Below, piece by piece: positions 11,877-22,987 of a stretch of DNA of 64,000 nt. This DNA comes from Moniliella sp. 'wahieum' (lineage: Eukaryota > Basidiomycota > Moniliellomycetes > Moniliellales > Moniliellaceae). The stretch is taken from positions 434,001-498,000 of the forward strand of contig RSEE01000003.1 of NCBI GenBank assembly GCA_003971905.1, in the 5' to 3' direction. Positions within the stretch are counted from its first letter, which is position 1; the number at the start of each line of letters is the position of its first letter. Below the pieces are notes generated by a model. It saw only the letters and a program-made list of their open reading frames with translations. It had not been told where the DNA came from and made no database searches. A program made the translations under genes and the position numbers.

Positions 11877-12391
11877 TCCAGCCAGCTTGCGTTGGTTGCG
11901 CGCACTGGTGGTTTCGGGCCTGGCGAAGCGGAGGAAAAACGGACAGCGGAACGGGAGCACCCCTTCCGCTCCGCCGCCCACAGACTGCTAAATCAAGCGG
12001 GAGTCACTAGTCAAGCTTCAAGCTAGTCACATGTCACATGTCACATGCAGCTGCAGGCGCATGCCATCGACCATCGATCCCGATCATCTTTCAAGAGTTG
12101 TGCAATTGTGAAACAAACGAGACTTGCAGCTTGGAGCTTCGCACGTTCAACGTTTCAACGGTCGACTGAACGTTCATATCCGGCCCCATGTTTGCTCTTT
12201 CGCTTTCAACGATTGAGACCCGGGCGCAATAAATTAACCCTAGCTGAATACGCCAGGGTTAAACGGAGGAGTGTGCCCCTATGCCCAGTTGACTCTCCAA
12301 GGCAGGCTTGAGGTGGGCATCGTCAAACCGGAAGAACGCTCGGCAGACAAGAGCAACCCTTGTCCCTCAACCTCCGACACACCCCGACAAG
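11877..12391. promoter_or_regulatory. Divergent POLG/RPL7 promoter region
   Basis: A 515-bp spacer between divergent start codons. It contains a run of period-7 micro-repeats at about 12000-12055 (AAGCTTC, then three TCACATG units), CCATCGA twice at about 12063-12076, and a telobox-like inverted pair at 12234-12262, listed separately. No open frame of interest is seen. Confidence 0.6.
12234..12262. promoter_or_regulatory. Telobox-like inverted repeat upstream of RPL7
   Basis: TTAACCCT (12234-12241) and AGGGTTAA (12255-12262) form a perfect 8-bp inverted repeat with a 13-nt spacer, about 130 bp before the RPL7 start. AACCCTA / TAGGGTT teloboxes bound by Tbf1/Teb1-type factors drive ribosomal protein genes in several fungi. 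That this pair does so here is inference. It might also form a hairpin. Confidence 0.45.
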
Positions 12392-13398
12392 ATGGCCACG
12401 ACGGTTCCTTCTCACGAGTCCATCCTTCGCCCTGAGGCGATTGCCAAGCAGGCTGCCGCCCAGGACGCCGTCAAGGCTGAGCTCGCCGCCAAGGCCGCTG
12501 AGGCCAAGAAGGTAAGCCATGCTTCCTGCAATGTGGGACGGGCCCACGCACCCTTCATTTGACCATGATGGGCACACGGCAATGAAAGCCGGGGGCTATG
12601 ATGCATAACAACCACTTTGATGGCTAGCCTTATTTTGCGATGCTGCCTCAATATCATACCATCTTTCGGGTCTGAGCCACTTGCCCCCGGACGCACCGGT
12701 GCCTGTCCCATCCCTGACATTCTTGCGAGTATACATGGGATTGAGGCTGATGTGTTGATTCTTTTCAGGCTGCCAAGGAGACGCGCGAGAAGATCCTGAA
12801 GCGCAACGAGGCGTACATTGCCGAGTACGCTGCTGCGGATGCTGAGGAGATCAAGAACCGCCGCGTGGCAAAGGCTGCTGGCGACTTCTACGTCCCTGCC
12901 CAGCCCAAGGTGGTCTTCGTGGTCCGCCTTCGTGGTATCTGCAACATCCCCCCTAAGCCCCGCAAGATCATGCAGCTGCTCCCGCCTCATCCAAGTGAAC
13001 AACGGCGTGTTTATTAAGCTCACCAAGGCTACGGCCCAGATGCTGCAGCTGATCGAGCCCTACGTTACGTACGGCACTCCTTCGCTCGCCACCATTCGCT
13101 TGCTGCTCTACAAGCGTGGCTACGCCAAGATCAACGGCCAGCGCTTGCCTCTGTCGGACAACAAGCTGATCCAATCTCGCTTGAGCAAACTTGGCTTCCT
13201 CTCCGTGAGGACCTCGTCCATGAGATTTACACGGCTGGCCCCCACTTTAAGCAGGTCACGACCTTCCTCTGGCCCTTCAAGCTGTCCAACCCTACCGGTG
13301 GCTTCCGTGCCCGCAAGCTTAAGCACTTCGTTGAGAACAACGGTGACACTGGCGACCGCGAGCACTTCATGCCTGCCCTCATCAAGCGCATGGCTTGA
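12392..13398 (+). CDS. RPL7: 60S ribosomal protein L7 (uL30)
   Basis: Structural protein of the large ribosomal subunit. Exon 1 (12392-12511) gives [20 protein letters not shown] and a Lys/Ala-rich N-terminus. A 257-nt intron (12512-12768, GTAAGC...TTTCAG) follows, then exon 2 with [60 protein letters not shown], a [20 protein letters not shown] segment and the C-terminal [19 protein letters not shown]. The stop is TGA 13396-13398. Length matches the family (about 245 residues). Two 1-nt indels break the frame: an extra C in the CCC run at 12981-12983, and a missing G near 13206. In an essential gene these are almost certainly assembly errors. The intron carries a candidate snoRNA, as the yeast RPL7A and RPL7B introns do. 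Confidence 0.97.
12594..12678 (+). ncRNA. Candidate intronic box C/D snoRNA (snR39/snR39b family)
   Basis: Lies inside the RPL7 intron. A C-box-like ATGATGC (12598-12604, consensus RUGAUGA with one change) and a D box CTGA (12672-12675) are about 78 nt apart and flanked by a short stem (GGC 12594-12596 with GCC 12676-12678). The 14 nt directly before the D box, ACCATCTTTCGGGT (12658-12671), are a perfect complement of the conserved 25S rRNA segment ACCCGAAAGAUGGU. By the D+5 rule the target is the G of ACCCG, corresponding as I recall to yeast 25S G805 (snR39b), next to A807 (snR39/snR59, hosted in yeast RPL7A/RPL7B introns). C' and D' boxes are not clear. The guide match is direct sequence evidence; processing is inferred. 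Confidence 0.75.
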
Positions 13399-14417
13399 TG
13401 CGTTTGGTTCATACTTACCATTGAATCCGCATCCTTCTACTGGCTAGTTTCTTGCCTTTGGGCGATACGCTTACCAGCCTCATCTGCCTCGTGACCGCGG
13501 TCCCGGGCCGCAGTCCAAAATATGCCTGGGTCAGGCCAGGCTGGGCAATCCATGTCCTCCGTTGTCATGCATTGCTATGATCCCCACGAGGAAGTTAAAC
13601 GCTGAGGTTAGCAAGTAGCATGGAATCAGGATTGAGTTGGAAATTACAAGAGAGGTATCACCGTCGCTTGAGAGTAGTCTTATGAGCTTCTCAAAACCAC
13701 CCACACTCAGAGTGAGCAGTCAGTCTCAACACCCTTCATATTTTCGGCCGCATGAGGGGCGTCTTGCTGCTGTTCTCGTATGCTGATTTGCTCACGAATG
13801 CCCTTGTCATACTCAAGATTCTCACCGTCGGCGAGGCCGCCAGATTTAATGAGAGTAGTCATGCTTGAGCACGAGGAAACGCGGGCGACGTAGAGCTGGT
13901 CATGGGTAGCCGGTAACCGGCAAACAGGGATGGAAGAGGTGATGTACCATTTGACTTGAACTGCTTCATTAGTGCAGGAGTACATTTTGATGCAGCATGC
14001 AAAAGTAGGCTACAATTTCAATTGCTCCACCGCCACATACAATGCCACTGCCAGACCAGGGAGGGGCCGCAAGACGCTCATCCCTGCGCACTGTTGGCGG
14101 CAGGGGCAACCGCCACCACCCATTGCCGGCATCTGGCATCACCAATGGCTTCATTCATGCCCTCCGTACCTACCACACCTAGGACTAGAAGCGCATGTGA
14201 CGGTGCATGCGCCTCAGCTACCCTGTATGTCCGGATCTCCTCAAAAGTCTCTATTACTGCGTGGTATACGTCGTGTGGTTTTGTGCCATGGCAGAGTATG
14301 CATTGCTCGTCGGCAACAAACAAATCCGCTGACTGCAGTTTGCAGCTCGCTGGACACATCCCACTTGCCTAAGAATCAATCCCTAGTGGAATCTGCAGCT
14401 TTTCGTGGGCCCCAAGA
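13399..14417. other. Spacer with a possible short reverse-strand ORF
   Basis: Mostly non-coding in appearance. On the minus strand an ATG at 13862 opens a 51-codon frame to 13707 (starts MTTLIKSGGLADGENLEYDK). Farther upstream a 93-codon frame spans 14359-14078. Neither resembles a family I know, and the plus strand is also open in places. This could be one small spliced gene or chance. Confidence 0.3.
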
Positions 14418-16378
14418 ATGGGCCAGACGTCGAACCCGGGTGACAACTTCGACCTGATGAGCAGTGCAAGTCACAAGCTCAGCAACACCACCTCCAGCAC
14501 TACTATCTCTTCCGCCATTCTGACTGATTATCTATACAGCATCAACTTTGACCCTTATTTTGGTCGAAGGGAAAACCAACGACAACAAAAACTCTTTCCT
14601 CTTCCCCACTGCCCCCTTGGAACCATGCATGCGACAGCGAGTCTGCCCTCCATGACCCCATTGGTGGGCAAGATGATGCACGATCCAAAGAGCAAACTGG
14701 TGGGGGCTCTGTTTCAACAATTACACGGTGTGGACAACTCATTCCACGAGACATCGGTACACCATCATCTACACCCGACGTGACCCCTACAAACTTGGCA
14801 ACTACATCCCTGGATGACCCTGTTCCAGGACGGCAAGCCTCATTGCTAGGCCATGATCAATTGTTGAATCAAACAGGCTTCCACCGGGACTCTCACACCT
14901 CCCCAGCTCAAACCCCTTCCCATTCACAAAACAGACCCAGTACTCTGGACTTACATTCTAGTCCACTAAGCTGGAAGGACGAGGGGTTGCAACAATGGAT
15001 GGGAAAACCGCCTTCACCGGAGGGTGGGGAAAAAGCTTTTATTCCTCCCCGAATCTTACAAATAGGGACTTCATCTCGTCCAAGGTACCTCAGCGCTTTC
15101 GCAGCCTTTATTGGCCACGACCTCTCAAGGACTTCCAATACGCCCCGAATTAAAGAAGCTGGGGAACAGAGTCAAAGGGTCAGATCGTCGGAGTCAGCGC
15201 CATCTCCTTCATCTTGCTCCCCCGCAACAAAGTGGTTAGACTGTAATCCACGACCAATTATGAAGGAGGGGGTAACACGCCCAGGTCATCAAACCTCTCA
15301 GGCCCAGGAAACCACTCCCCACTTCATGCTCCAACTTCTCTCCCTCTCCCTCGCCCTCTGCCCACTCCTCCTGACAATTCTCCAGCCCCAACTTACAAAG
15401 CCAAAGACCAATATCTCAGGAAAGCATGCACATCCACATAAGGCCAATCCGGGAGGACTTGAAGACCTTTTAGAGGTCGGCCCGAGTCTATCGAACCCTC
15501 CAAGTTTGATGATGAATTATCGCCCGCATAGGGGCGAGTGGCGCCCAACGGAGCTCCCTGAGTCCCTCATTCCGCCTCTTCCAGCGTCAGTCAGTATTGG
15601 ACAGACGGGTGGGGACGGTGCGCAGTGTGTGTCACCCCCCTTATCAGGTCCGCAAGCGGGCACAGAGCAGTAAAGATGGTAACCATCGCAGGAGTGGACG
15701 TACATCCTGAATGTTTGACCTGCTCAACATGCCGTTTGCCCATCGATGAAGCGCAATCATTCATTCGGGTTCCTAATGTGGGGATCACCTCGCTTTTCTC
15801 ATTCATTTTGTACTACGCCGGCTCAGAGGGGCATCCTACTTTCCCCACAGAGTTTCCCGATCAGCGTATACCCCTTCTTCTTTCCCATAGGGAGGGGCTT
15901 CCTTCCCTATCTTCTGGCACGCTGGCCGACCTGGCTTTAAATTGTCAGCCTGCCAATACCCCCATCCGTCAGTTTCATCCCACTGCTGGGGCTGCCCCAC
16001 CCATCCGTTCTGCACTTTTCGGGATGCGGGAAGAGACAGCGATTGATCACCATTCACTCCCACAGCCGATGCAAGTCCAATCCTACCATGGACATGTTAA
16101 GTTCTGACAAGGGCAGAAAAGTATATGGAGGGATGACCCCCTGCTTCCTGTGCCAGGGAATGCTCACTGGGTTGGAAGGTGTACCGGGCCCAAAGGGGAC
16201 ACGCTGTCACAAGGCATGCCTCGTTTGTTCGGGCACCTTGGTCACTGGCAAGCTCTGTTGCAAGCCTCTCGATTCGGGCGCAAAGCTCGACGCAGATGGC
16301 AAGGTTTTCTGTCGGGAGTGCTTCGACAGAGGCCAGCGGGCTATCCGGGCCACACGTAGTGCATCTGCTACATTCTAG
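14418..16378 (+). CDS. LIM-domain protein
   Basis: A zinc-binding adaptor probably involved in cytoskeleton or signalling. A long low-complexity N-terminal region (Ser/Pro/His-rich, about 14418-15600) precedes two LIM-type segments. The first has a cysteine pair near 15620 followed by IRSASGHRAVKM and DVHPECLTCSTCRLPI (about 15640-15745). The second, TPCFLCQGMLTGLEG (about 16135-16175), continues with CHKACLVCSGTLV and the canonical second finger, KPLDSGAKLDADGKVFCREC (about 16264-16323), ending at TAG 16376-16378. The Cys/His spacing CxxC...HxxCxxC...CxxC supports LIM. The second domain is slightly irregular, as expected if indels distort it. The start at 14418 (MGQTSNPGDNFDL) is uncertain and several frame changes are needed. 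The exact family (paxillin-like or other) cannot be told. Confidence 0.68.
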
Positions 16379-16561
16379 TCTCACATGTCGTAGTCTCTCC
16401 ATCGGTGGGTATACGCCCGGCTTTTGTGTACGCTGCTCTACTCTGGACGGTACTCTGTCCCATATGACCGAGCTGCGGCACGATAATCATCTTATCCCTC
16501 CACTGCCGGCCTGTCTACGGAAGCAGGGTATGTAACAAGTCATGAGGTCCGATCAGGCAGT

Positions 16562-17185
16562 TTACTTGGTGTGCACAATGCGCAGCTTGCCGGGCGAGTA
16601 GCTGTAGTTGGCTGCATAGCTCTTGGGCGGGATACGCGAGACGTGAGGCTCCTGGACAAAGAAGGGCCATCCTGATGGGGCACAGCCAAGTTAGTGAGAT
16701 ACTCCCCGCGGCTGTAGCTGCATTCCACGCGTCGAACAATAGAACGTACCTTGCTTTTCGCAGAAGTGGATGGCATCTTCCTTGGTCTTGAATTTCATGC
16801 TGGTACCTTGCATGTAATCAGCAGAGGAAGCCCAACCCATCAGCGGGTTCTCCCACCGCCCCGAGCCCTGGAGAATGTCCCAATCCACCCGCCAGGTCGC
16901 AGTGCCAGCTTTGCCGGACGTAGTGGCGGATTTGTTAGGGCGGAAGATGCGCACAGGGCGCTGCGCCAGCTCGGGGGGTGCATCGCTCACCATATCGGCA
17001 GTGTGAGCTTGGGCGAGGCGCGCCTCCTGCTCTGCAGCCAGGTCACGCTCACCGGTCTTGCCAGACACAGCGAGGGAGGTCTGGCCAGGACCAGCCTTGC
17101 CGATGAAAGAAGCACGAGCACTGGTACTGAGGCTGCGTGCCGAGGTGCGCGCTACCTGCATCCGCAGGGCCGAAGCAAAGAGCAT
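16562..17185 (-). CDS. NDUFS4: NADH:ubiquinone oxidoreductase 18-21 kDa subunit (NDUFS4)
   Basis: Accessory subunit of mitochondrial complex I on the peripheral arm. The ATG at 17185 starts MLFASALRMQVARTSARSLS, a mitochondrial presequence. The first exon is one uninterrupted frame and carries VRIFRPNKSATTSGKAGT, then WDILQGSGRWENPLMGWASS and a FKTKEDAIHFCEKQG segment, hallmarks of the ETC_C1_NDUFS4 family. A 78-nt intron (16672-16749, GTACGT...CATCAG) is followed by GWPFFVQEPHVSRIPPKSYA and the conserved C-terminus NYSYSPGKLRIVHTK, with stop at 16562-16564. Length about 180 residues, as usual. It lies tail-to-tail with the LIM gene, about 185 bp apart. Its presence shows that the organism keeps complex I. 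Confidence 0.95.
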
Positions 17186-19311
17186 GGTGGGGTGGGGATG
17201 GCGCAGATGAAGGAGGCGCTGGTGGGGCTGCTAGAGCAAGCAGGGTGTGCGATGGGCCAGGTGCCGGCCACGGCTGCCCTGACTGTGGCCTGGTGCGCAG
17301 GTGCATTTCTAAGCTTTCTAACCTGCAGGTTGTCGGTGGGATGACGAAGTGGTGATACACCAATTCCGCCAACCGGAACCAACGGCTTTCTCATGCCAAC
17401 GCGAACACCCTGACGCATGATCTATGATCGATGATTGATGATCGGCCTGATCGGCTTTGCTCCACAGGGGTTATTGCAGCCGGATATCGACCCCACAGTT
17501 GTGCGGTTGTAGCAGCAGCGAGTGTTCTTGCTGAGCTTCGCCAGGCCCCTGCCCCCCAGCTCTCTTGCTTCTAGTATCCCCTACGCACCTGGCTCTGGTC
17601 TATTCGGATCATTCTTGCTTCCCGCCAGCGGCCGTTGTTAGCGATGAGGACGTGCCCCGTTCGATTGGCAAAAATACTAAACGCGCACCCACATCGGCAA
17701 AAAAACTAGGTTTGTGCTCGTTTGCGTTCTCCCTGAACACTGAGAAGACAGAAACGGCTAGGAGGACAGAATTGAAGCCATGGTAGAGACTAAAACTCCA
17801 TTGGAGACCAAAGCTGTTTCTCTCGTCTCCAACTTGCCTCACGAGGAGAGAGAGGCATAGCGGGGTGGGTCTTGGTGCGTTGCCATGAATCGCAGTAATT
17901 CGCTGACACAGTATCTACAGCACAGCCAGTAGAGCACAGACAGCCAGCACTGAAGAAAGACCCTGCGAATTCCCGTTTGTTGGCCATGACTTCCAGTAGG
18001 AAGATATTTTACTCGCCACAGCACAAAGAGGGCCAGGACGTCAGTGAGATCCAAGCTCATGCCCTGGATCTTCCCTACATCGATAAATTGGTGCACGAGC
18101 ATGCCCGGCACCCCGCGGCCAGCATGGTCACAGAGTGCGGGACGAGAGCCGCGTGTATTGACTGACGATAGAGAGGAAGGAAAAAAGAGCCGAAAAGACC
18201 CACATTGGCGGCCTTAAGTACAAGATGGTCCCATTCGTGCGGTATGTGGTCAAGTAAACGTTAAACCGTGGGCAGGTACGCAGAAAGGAGTCTGAAGAAG
18301 AGAGCGCAGGGTGGCCACACGGGGCGCACACAAGCACAAATAAAAGCTTGCGGCATCGACATCCAGCATCCCCCATGATGCATGATGCATGAACAACGCA
18401 TGATGCGAACAAAACCTGGGGGTCTATGCTTTGCTTTCCCATTGTGAAGCTTTCAGTGTGCGCAGTGCCTCATCGATCATCGATCATCGATCATCATACA
18501 TCACTTGCATCACGTGCAACGCATGTCACATGTCACACCTGGTCGCCAGAAGCCATATTTTCTCCGCCGGCTTCATCTCCACCTTGGGACATCTCCATAA
18601 AGTGACATCTCCGCTCTCCGCCCTCACCGATTCGATACTCCTCCATGATCTTTCCCCGTCGGTGAGGAGGTCCCATGCTCACCACACCGCTACCATCGGC
18701 ATCAGCGATTCATCCATCAATAATCATTCTGCGCCTAGCTTTTATTCGGCTTATTTATCGCGTTACGCGTTAATCGACCATCGACGTGCTGTGTCTACCG
18801 GCCCGGTCGATGCGGGTTGAAACGAAGCGGGAGGAGAGGGGCAAAAACAAGCTAGGAGATATATACAGAGAGCGGACAATCCCGGAACGTGACGTGTATT
18901 GTCACGCGTGATGCGTGATGAGTGATGCGTGATGCCATATGAAATCGAGCATTGGCGAACGGTGACCGGTGAGTATGTGCATGTGAGCCGAGTCAGAGCA
19001 CAGGAGACTGGCGCCGTGCGGCCGCGCTTGAAAGCTGGCGCTTGCATTCAAGCAGTGGAGTTAGCGAGCTTATTTACTCCGAGGTCGCATGGGGCCAGTC
19101 TTTACCCCGGGTGGCACCTGCGCCTCCCCCACAAGTAGGGGCGCGACGCATTATAGACCCAGCGCCTCATAACGGGCATCGTTTTCTCCGCCCCTCGCAC
19201 CACTCTTAAAGACCTGGCGCTCGTACCCTCGTGGGCTCCGCGCACATCGCATTCCTCGCCCCCCCCATTCCGACTGCACGGCCTGCACCAGCCCCACTCC
19301 CCGCCCCAAAT
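17186..19311. other. Gene-poor stretch with many period-7 micro-arrays
   Basis: No gene recognised. A 62-codon frame at 17977-18165 (MLAMTSSRKIFYSPQHKEGQ) is open but unlike any family I know. Period-7 arrays lie at 17418-17445 (ATGATCG-type, four units), 18374-18391 (CATGATG, 2.5 units), 18471-18497 (CATCGAT, 3.5 units), 18521-18537 (ATGTCAC), 18762-18786 (CGCGTTA twice, ATCGACC/ATCGACG) and 18906-18934 (GTGATGC, four units). They are discussed in the findings. Confidence 0.6.
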
Positions 19312-19614
19312 GTCCCTCCTCCGCTCGTCCCAATTCAAGACGGTGGCCACGCTTTTCCCCCTCCCGCAAGCCGTTGTCCGCGTCCGGCTCCCAGACCGTG
19401 GAGCGCAGTACTTCATCCAAAGCCGCGAGGACGCCGTAGAACGGGTGGCGCCATCCTTGGCAGGCATGGCTCTGCCGTTCGACGGCTCAGTTATGCCTCC
19501 TCTTACACCTCGGCCAACCAGCTCTCTCCCCATGCCTGAGCCCGAGCGATGTACCTATCTTCGCCAACCTCTCTCTCTCGCCCAGCTCCTAAGCGAGCAA
19601 CCTCAGAGCTGATC
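19312..19614 (+). CDS. Possible small protein, unrecognised
   Basis: A 100-codon frame starting MSLLRSSQFKTVATLFPLPQ with an internal RVRLPDRGAQYFIQSREDA segment and the end LSLAQLLSEQPQS. The N-terminus has weak mitochondrial presequence character. The region is GC-rich, and another plus-strand frame (19231-19539) is open as well, so chance is possible. No family is recognised. If the neighbouring indel rate applies, the true frame could continue to the TAG near 19635. Confidence 0.28.
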
Positions 19615-19635
19615 GTTGAGCTCAACACCATCTAG

Positions 19636-20743
19636 CCAAATTTTTCATTTTCTCCTCCCCGCCCGTCCAACGTGATGGGGACGGGGTACGATCGTTGCAT
19701 TGCATCAAAAACGTACGCTTTTACGCGTCCCTGACGACTCACATTTTACTGTTCCCATCCGGCTCACGATTCGAGATGATCCTTGTCCTCATATTCCATC
19801 TCCCCGTCCAGTGCAGAGGTGGACCGTCCCCTTATTGGGGTCATGCTTGTTGATATATACCTGTCTTTGAGGTACGTTTGTTTGATCATACGGGCCTCTT
19901 TTGAATCAAAACTGGCATACTGACAGTCCAATAACCCTTTGTGCAGCTCCATTCACCGGCCGTTCACCCCCATTTGTGCCCTTTCTGTGTGCCAAAACCC
20001 TGCCATCTTTGCTTATGGTGGCTCTTGCGATTCAATCTCGCTCCATGTGTGTATTTCAATAAGGGGGGAGGGGAAGGAGCAGCGCGGTTTGTTATCTGTT
20101 GTGGCCCATCGTGTTCGCCAATGCCATTAACTGTGTATACTATTGGGGAGGTATCTCATATTCCAGAGGGGGGGTTATAGAGTGTAATGGACAAGTCAAG
20201 AAAGAGATGCAAGTTGGTGCTGCAGGAGGGCGCCGATTGGTTCATTTTGCCACCTTGTATTCAGAGCGTCAATCATGATGCATGACAACCACACGCAAAC
20301 GCTACCCACCTCCAGACGTTAGAGGCAAACTGACCTGATCGAAACGAGTAGTATATATGGTACCGAGTACGAACAAGTACTGGTGCTCAGTTCTTACCCC
20401 ACATGAACCCCTGTCGTAGAGTTAAAATGGTAATCTCGGATCCCACATATGTCATCTTTTCTTCTCTCTGGTTCACTGCATTATATCATTTGCAAAGCTT
20501 CAGACGCAGGGGTATAGAAACACTGCGCCTACCAAGTTCGGGCCTCATCGGCTCATCCTAAAGAAGCTCCGCCTGAGCACAATCATTAATCAGCGGGCTG
20601 ATCACCATCCCTTTTGATATTGTTTGCCCGACTGGGTAGTGCTTGTATCTGCCTGTTCTTCTATCTTACTACAACTAGTCGAGAAATATGGAGGATGCGT
20701 AAGGAAGAGTGACAATGTGGCGTAGGACATAGACAGACGGCAT
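19636..20743. other. Intergenic, no gene seen
   Basis: Lower-GC spacer with only short, unsupported open frames. It contains ATCATGATGCATGAC at 20272-20286, an ATGCAT heptamer site. The end near 20744 is the 3' flank of ALG7. Confidence 0.6.
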
Positions 20744-22641
20744 CTACTGAACGGGGTAAAAGATGACGGCGCCGAAGTGCCGGACAGCGAACGCGAATAC
20801 ACTCCCGCAGCACTGGACCAGCATGAGGAGGAAAAACAGATCCTTTTCCCCGATCCATGGACCTACTACTTCCCCTTCCTTGACGGGGGAGAAAGGCGCC
20901 TTCTCCCCAGGCTGCACCATAGGGCCCTTCACTCCAGCGAAGACCAGGACCGCATTGATGATTGTGAGATTGGTCGTCCCCACCACTTGCCCTTGTGGGT
21001 TACGAAGCAGACGAACGAGTCTGAGACGTTCGCAAAGAGTAAGGAATAGGCTTGCTACCAAACCTGCATGGGTTTGGGGAAGCCACGCAACCGATGAAGG
21101 GAATACTCGAACCCTACCATCTTCGACGGATACCCTGGGCACACGATGACGTGGAATAGGCACGAGACCAAACAGCTGGGGGCAAGAGAACAGGAAGTTA
21201 AGACTTGAGGGATAAAAAAGAGAAGAAGAGTTTTGCTAAAGTGTCCCAGGATGCCAACCGAGGCCAAAACTTGGCCCGCAAAGTAGCAAATGTATCGCCA
21301 ACGAAGACGCGAGAAGGGTAGCTGGGGCATAGTCAGTACCAATGGAGGATCAGACCTAACGGTAGGGGGTGGAGACACACCGGTTGTAGTAGAGTAACGC
21401 GACGCATGTCCCCACGAAGGGGAGCAAAATGTAAAGGCTGAAGAGGTGACGCTGGACTAATTCGACACTGGATTTAGACCCACCCATCCCGGCGCGTGTG
21501 TCGAGGTAGAGCAAGTCGTTGGCACACACGCTTAGTGCAATCACCAATGCTTGTCCTACCTCGACTCCATTGATGCCGGCAAGAATGTTAATAGAGTTGG
21601 TACAGAAAATGGAGAGCATGGTGATGTACAGGTAGTACAGGACACCAAGATCGACAAGGGCCGCGCCGCTTTCTCCTGGGAAATAAGAACGGAGGCAGGA
21701 CGGAACGACAATGTGTGTACCACCCCCTCCCGCAAAGTAAACCATGAGCAAAGGGATGGAGGAGATCATGGGGATGGGGAGCTTGTGCCGCCAACGAATG
21801 TCGAACACGTCGTCCAAAAAGCCTAGCATAATGGCCGACAAGATGGATAGTAGAGCTGAAAGGAACGTGGCCAACTAGTTTGGGTGAGCGTAAGGCAGAG
21901 AGAGAGAAAAGAACGCACCTGATGATGTGGAAAATCTTGTCGGCCACTCATGCGGCCGCTCCATCCGCCATCAGGTTGCAGCCGGGTAAGCGATTCGAGC
22001 GCCTCAGATCCAACAGTGCGATTTTGATCCACTCATACAACTGCTCTTGATCTTGTGGGGCTAACCCCACTCCGAGGAGGCCACGTACAGCCTCTCTCTT
22101 AGACATGTGGCCAGCCCCCGGCGAGGCGACTGGGAACGTCTCTTCCACGTAACGGCATGGAATGAATATAAACAAAAGCAGCATGTATAGACACGCTGCA
22201 GGCAGACCCAGCATCTCGGGGCTAAGACGGTCAGTATCAACCTGCAATAGTGGCCGGTGAACAGAGTACATACATCTTTGTGGTTACCCCTGGCTTCAGC
22301 AAGTCCCGCCCAAAGAAGCCTCGTTCCAGAAAGTGCTCATCGTAGCACGGATCCCAACACCAACAATCCATGCCGCCACGATGGCCAGTCCAAATGAAGG
22401 CAGGAGCCCAGGAAGCTGGTTGTCTGTGCAATCCAGGGTTCCGCCGCTTCGAGCACCGAGGCAGGTAGTACCCGCCACACTGGCGAGCGCGACACAAGGG
22501 GAAGCGCGATCAGAGGCACAGCAAACGTCAGACTGAAGACAGCAAGAAAGAACAGTCCGAAGTTATGCGGCGTGGCCCTTCTCCTCCATTAGGTGGAGGC
22601 TCGGACGTTGGCGCCAGACGCCTGACCTCGGCGCTAGACAT
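20744..22641 (-). CDS. ALG7: UDP-GlcNAc:dolichyl-phosphate GlcNAc-1-phosphotransferase
   Basis: Polytopic ER enzyme that starts the dolichol-linked oligosaccharide for N-glycosylation and is the tunicamycin target. The ATG at 22641 gives [20 protein letters not shown] followed by a first membrane segment ([20 protein letters not shown]). The family core is clear: [20 protein letters not shown] with further membrane segments (about 21750-21835), then [20 protein letters not shown] (about 21545-21600), [13 protein letters not shown] and the C-terminal [20 protein letters not shown] with INAVLVFAG. The last membrane segment and ...GAVIFYPVQ end at 20744. The DDVFD and N-S-I-N-x-x-A-G-x-N-G-x-E motifs match catalytic and nucleotide-binding loops of the family. 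Several introns and frame changes interrupt it. It reads in the same direction as CKB1 downstream, 345 bp from it. Confidence 0.95.
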
Positions 22642-22987
22642 GGTGGTGGCATGCAGCAGTAACTACTCTGACTGACTTAAATTGGGGCAGCTTTCCCGCT
22701 GTCTGGCCACGTGGCGCGTGGCCGCATACGTAATCCAGCTGTTGCCTCTCTATTCCATTTCCGTTGCTGTTTCCTTCAATCTGCAGTCTACGCAATCCGG
22801 TGCCCAGGCTCACACTCGTTCTGCGCCTGAGGCTCAGGCCTGAGGTCAGGCCCACACGTTCGTCCTCGCAGGGGTCTGCAAACGAATGGATAGACATGTC
22901 GCACTGGGTAACAGCTCGTGCCCGCAGATATGGGCTGGCCACACAAACGGCGAGAGCAAGCAACTCATTAGCCAGCAGTAGCTGCAA
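22642..22987. promoter_or_regulatory. Spacer upstream of ALG7 with palindromes
   Basis: Holds the 12-bp perfect palindrome CTCAGGCCTGAG (22833-22844) within a run of GCCTGAG-like heptamers at about 22825-22852. No open frame of note. It serves as the ALG7 upstream region and the 3' flank of the CK2-beta gene. Confidence 0.5.

Noticed and set aside
18471-18497. Simple microsatellite interpretation of the ATCGAT array
   Set aside because: Taken alone it would be ordinary, but other sites show the same 7-bp period with different palindromic cores, so a single expanding microsatellite does not explain the set.
11176-21125. Other TTCGA-containing words resembling tRNA B boxes (about 11181, 14430, 21105)
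   Set aside because: None has a matching T stem, acceptor stem or A box; only the tRNA-Asp at 40450 folds.
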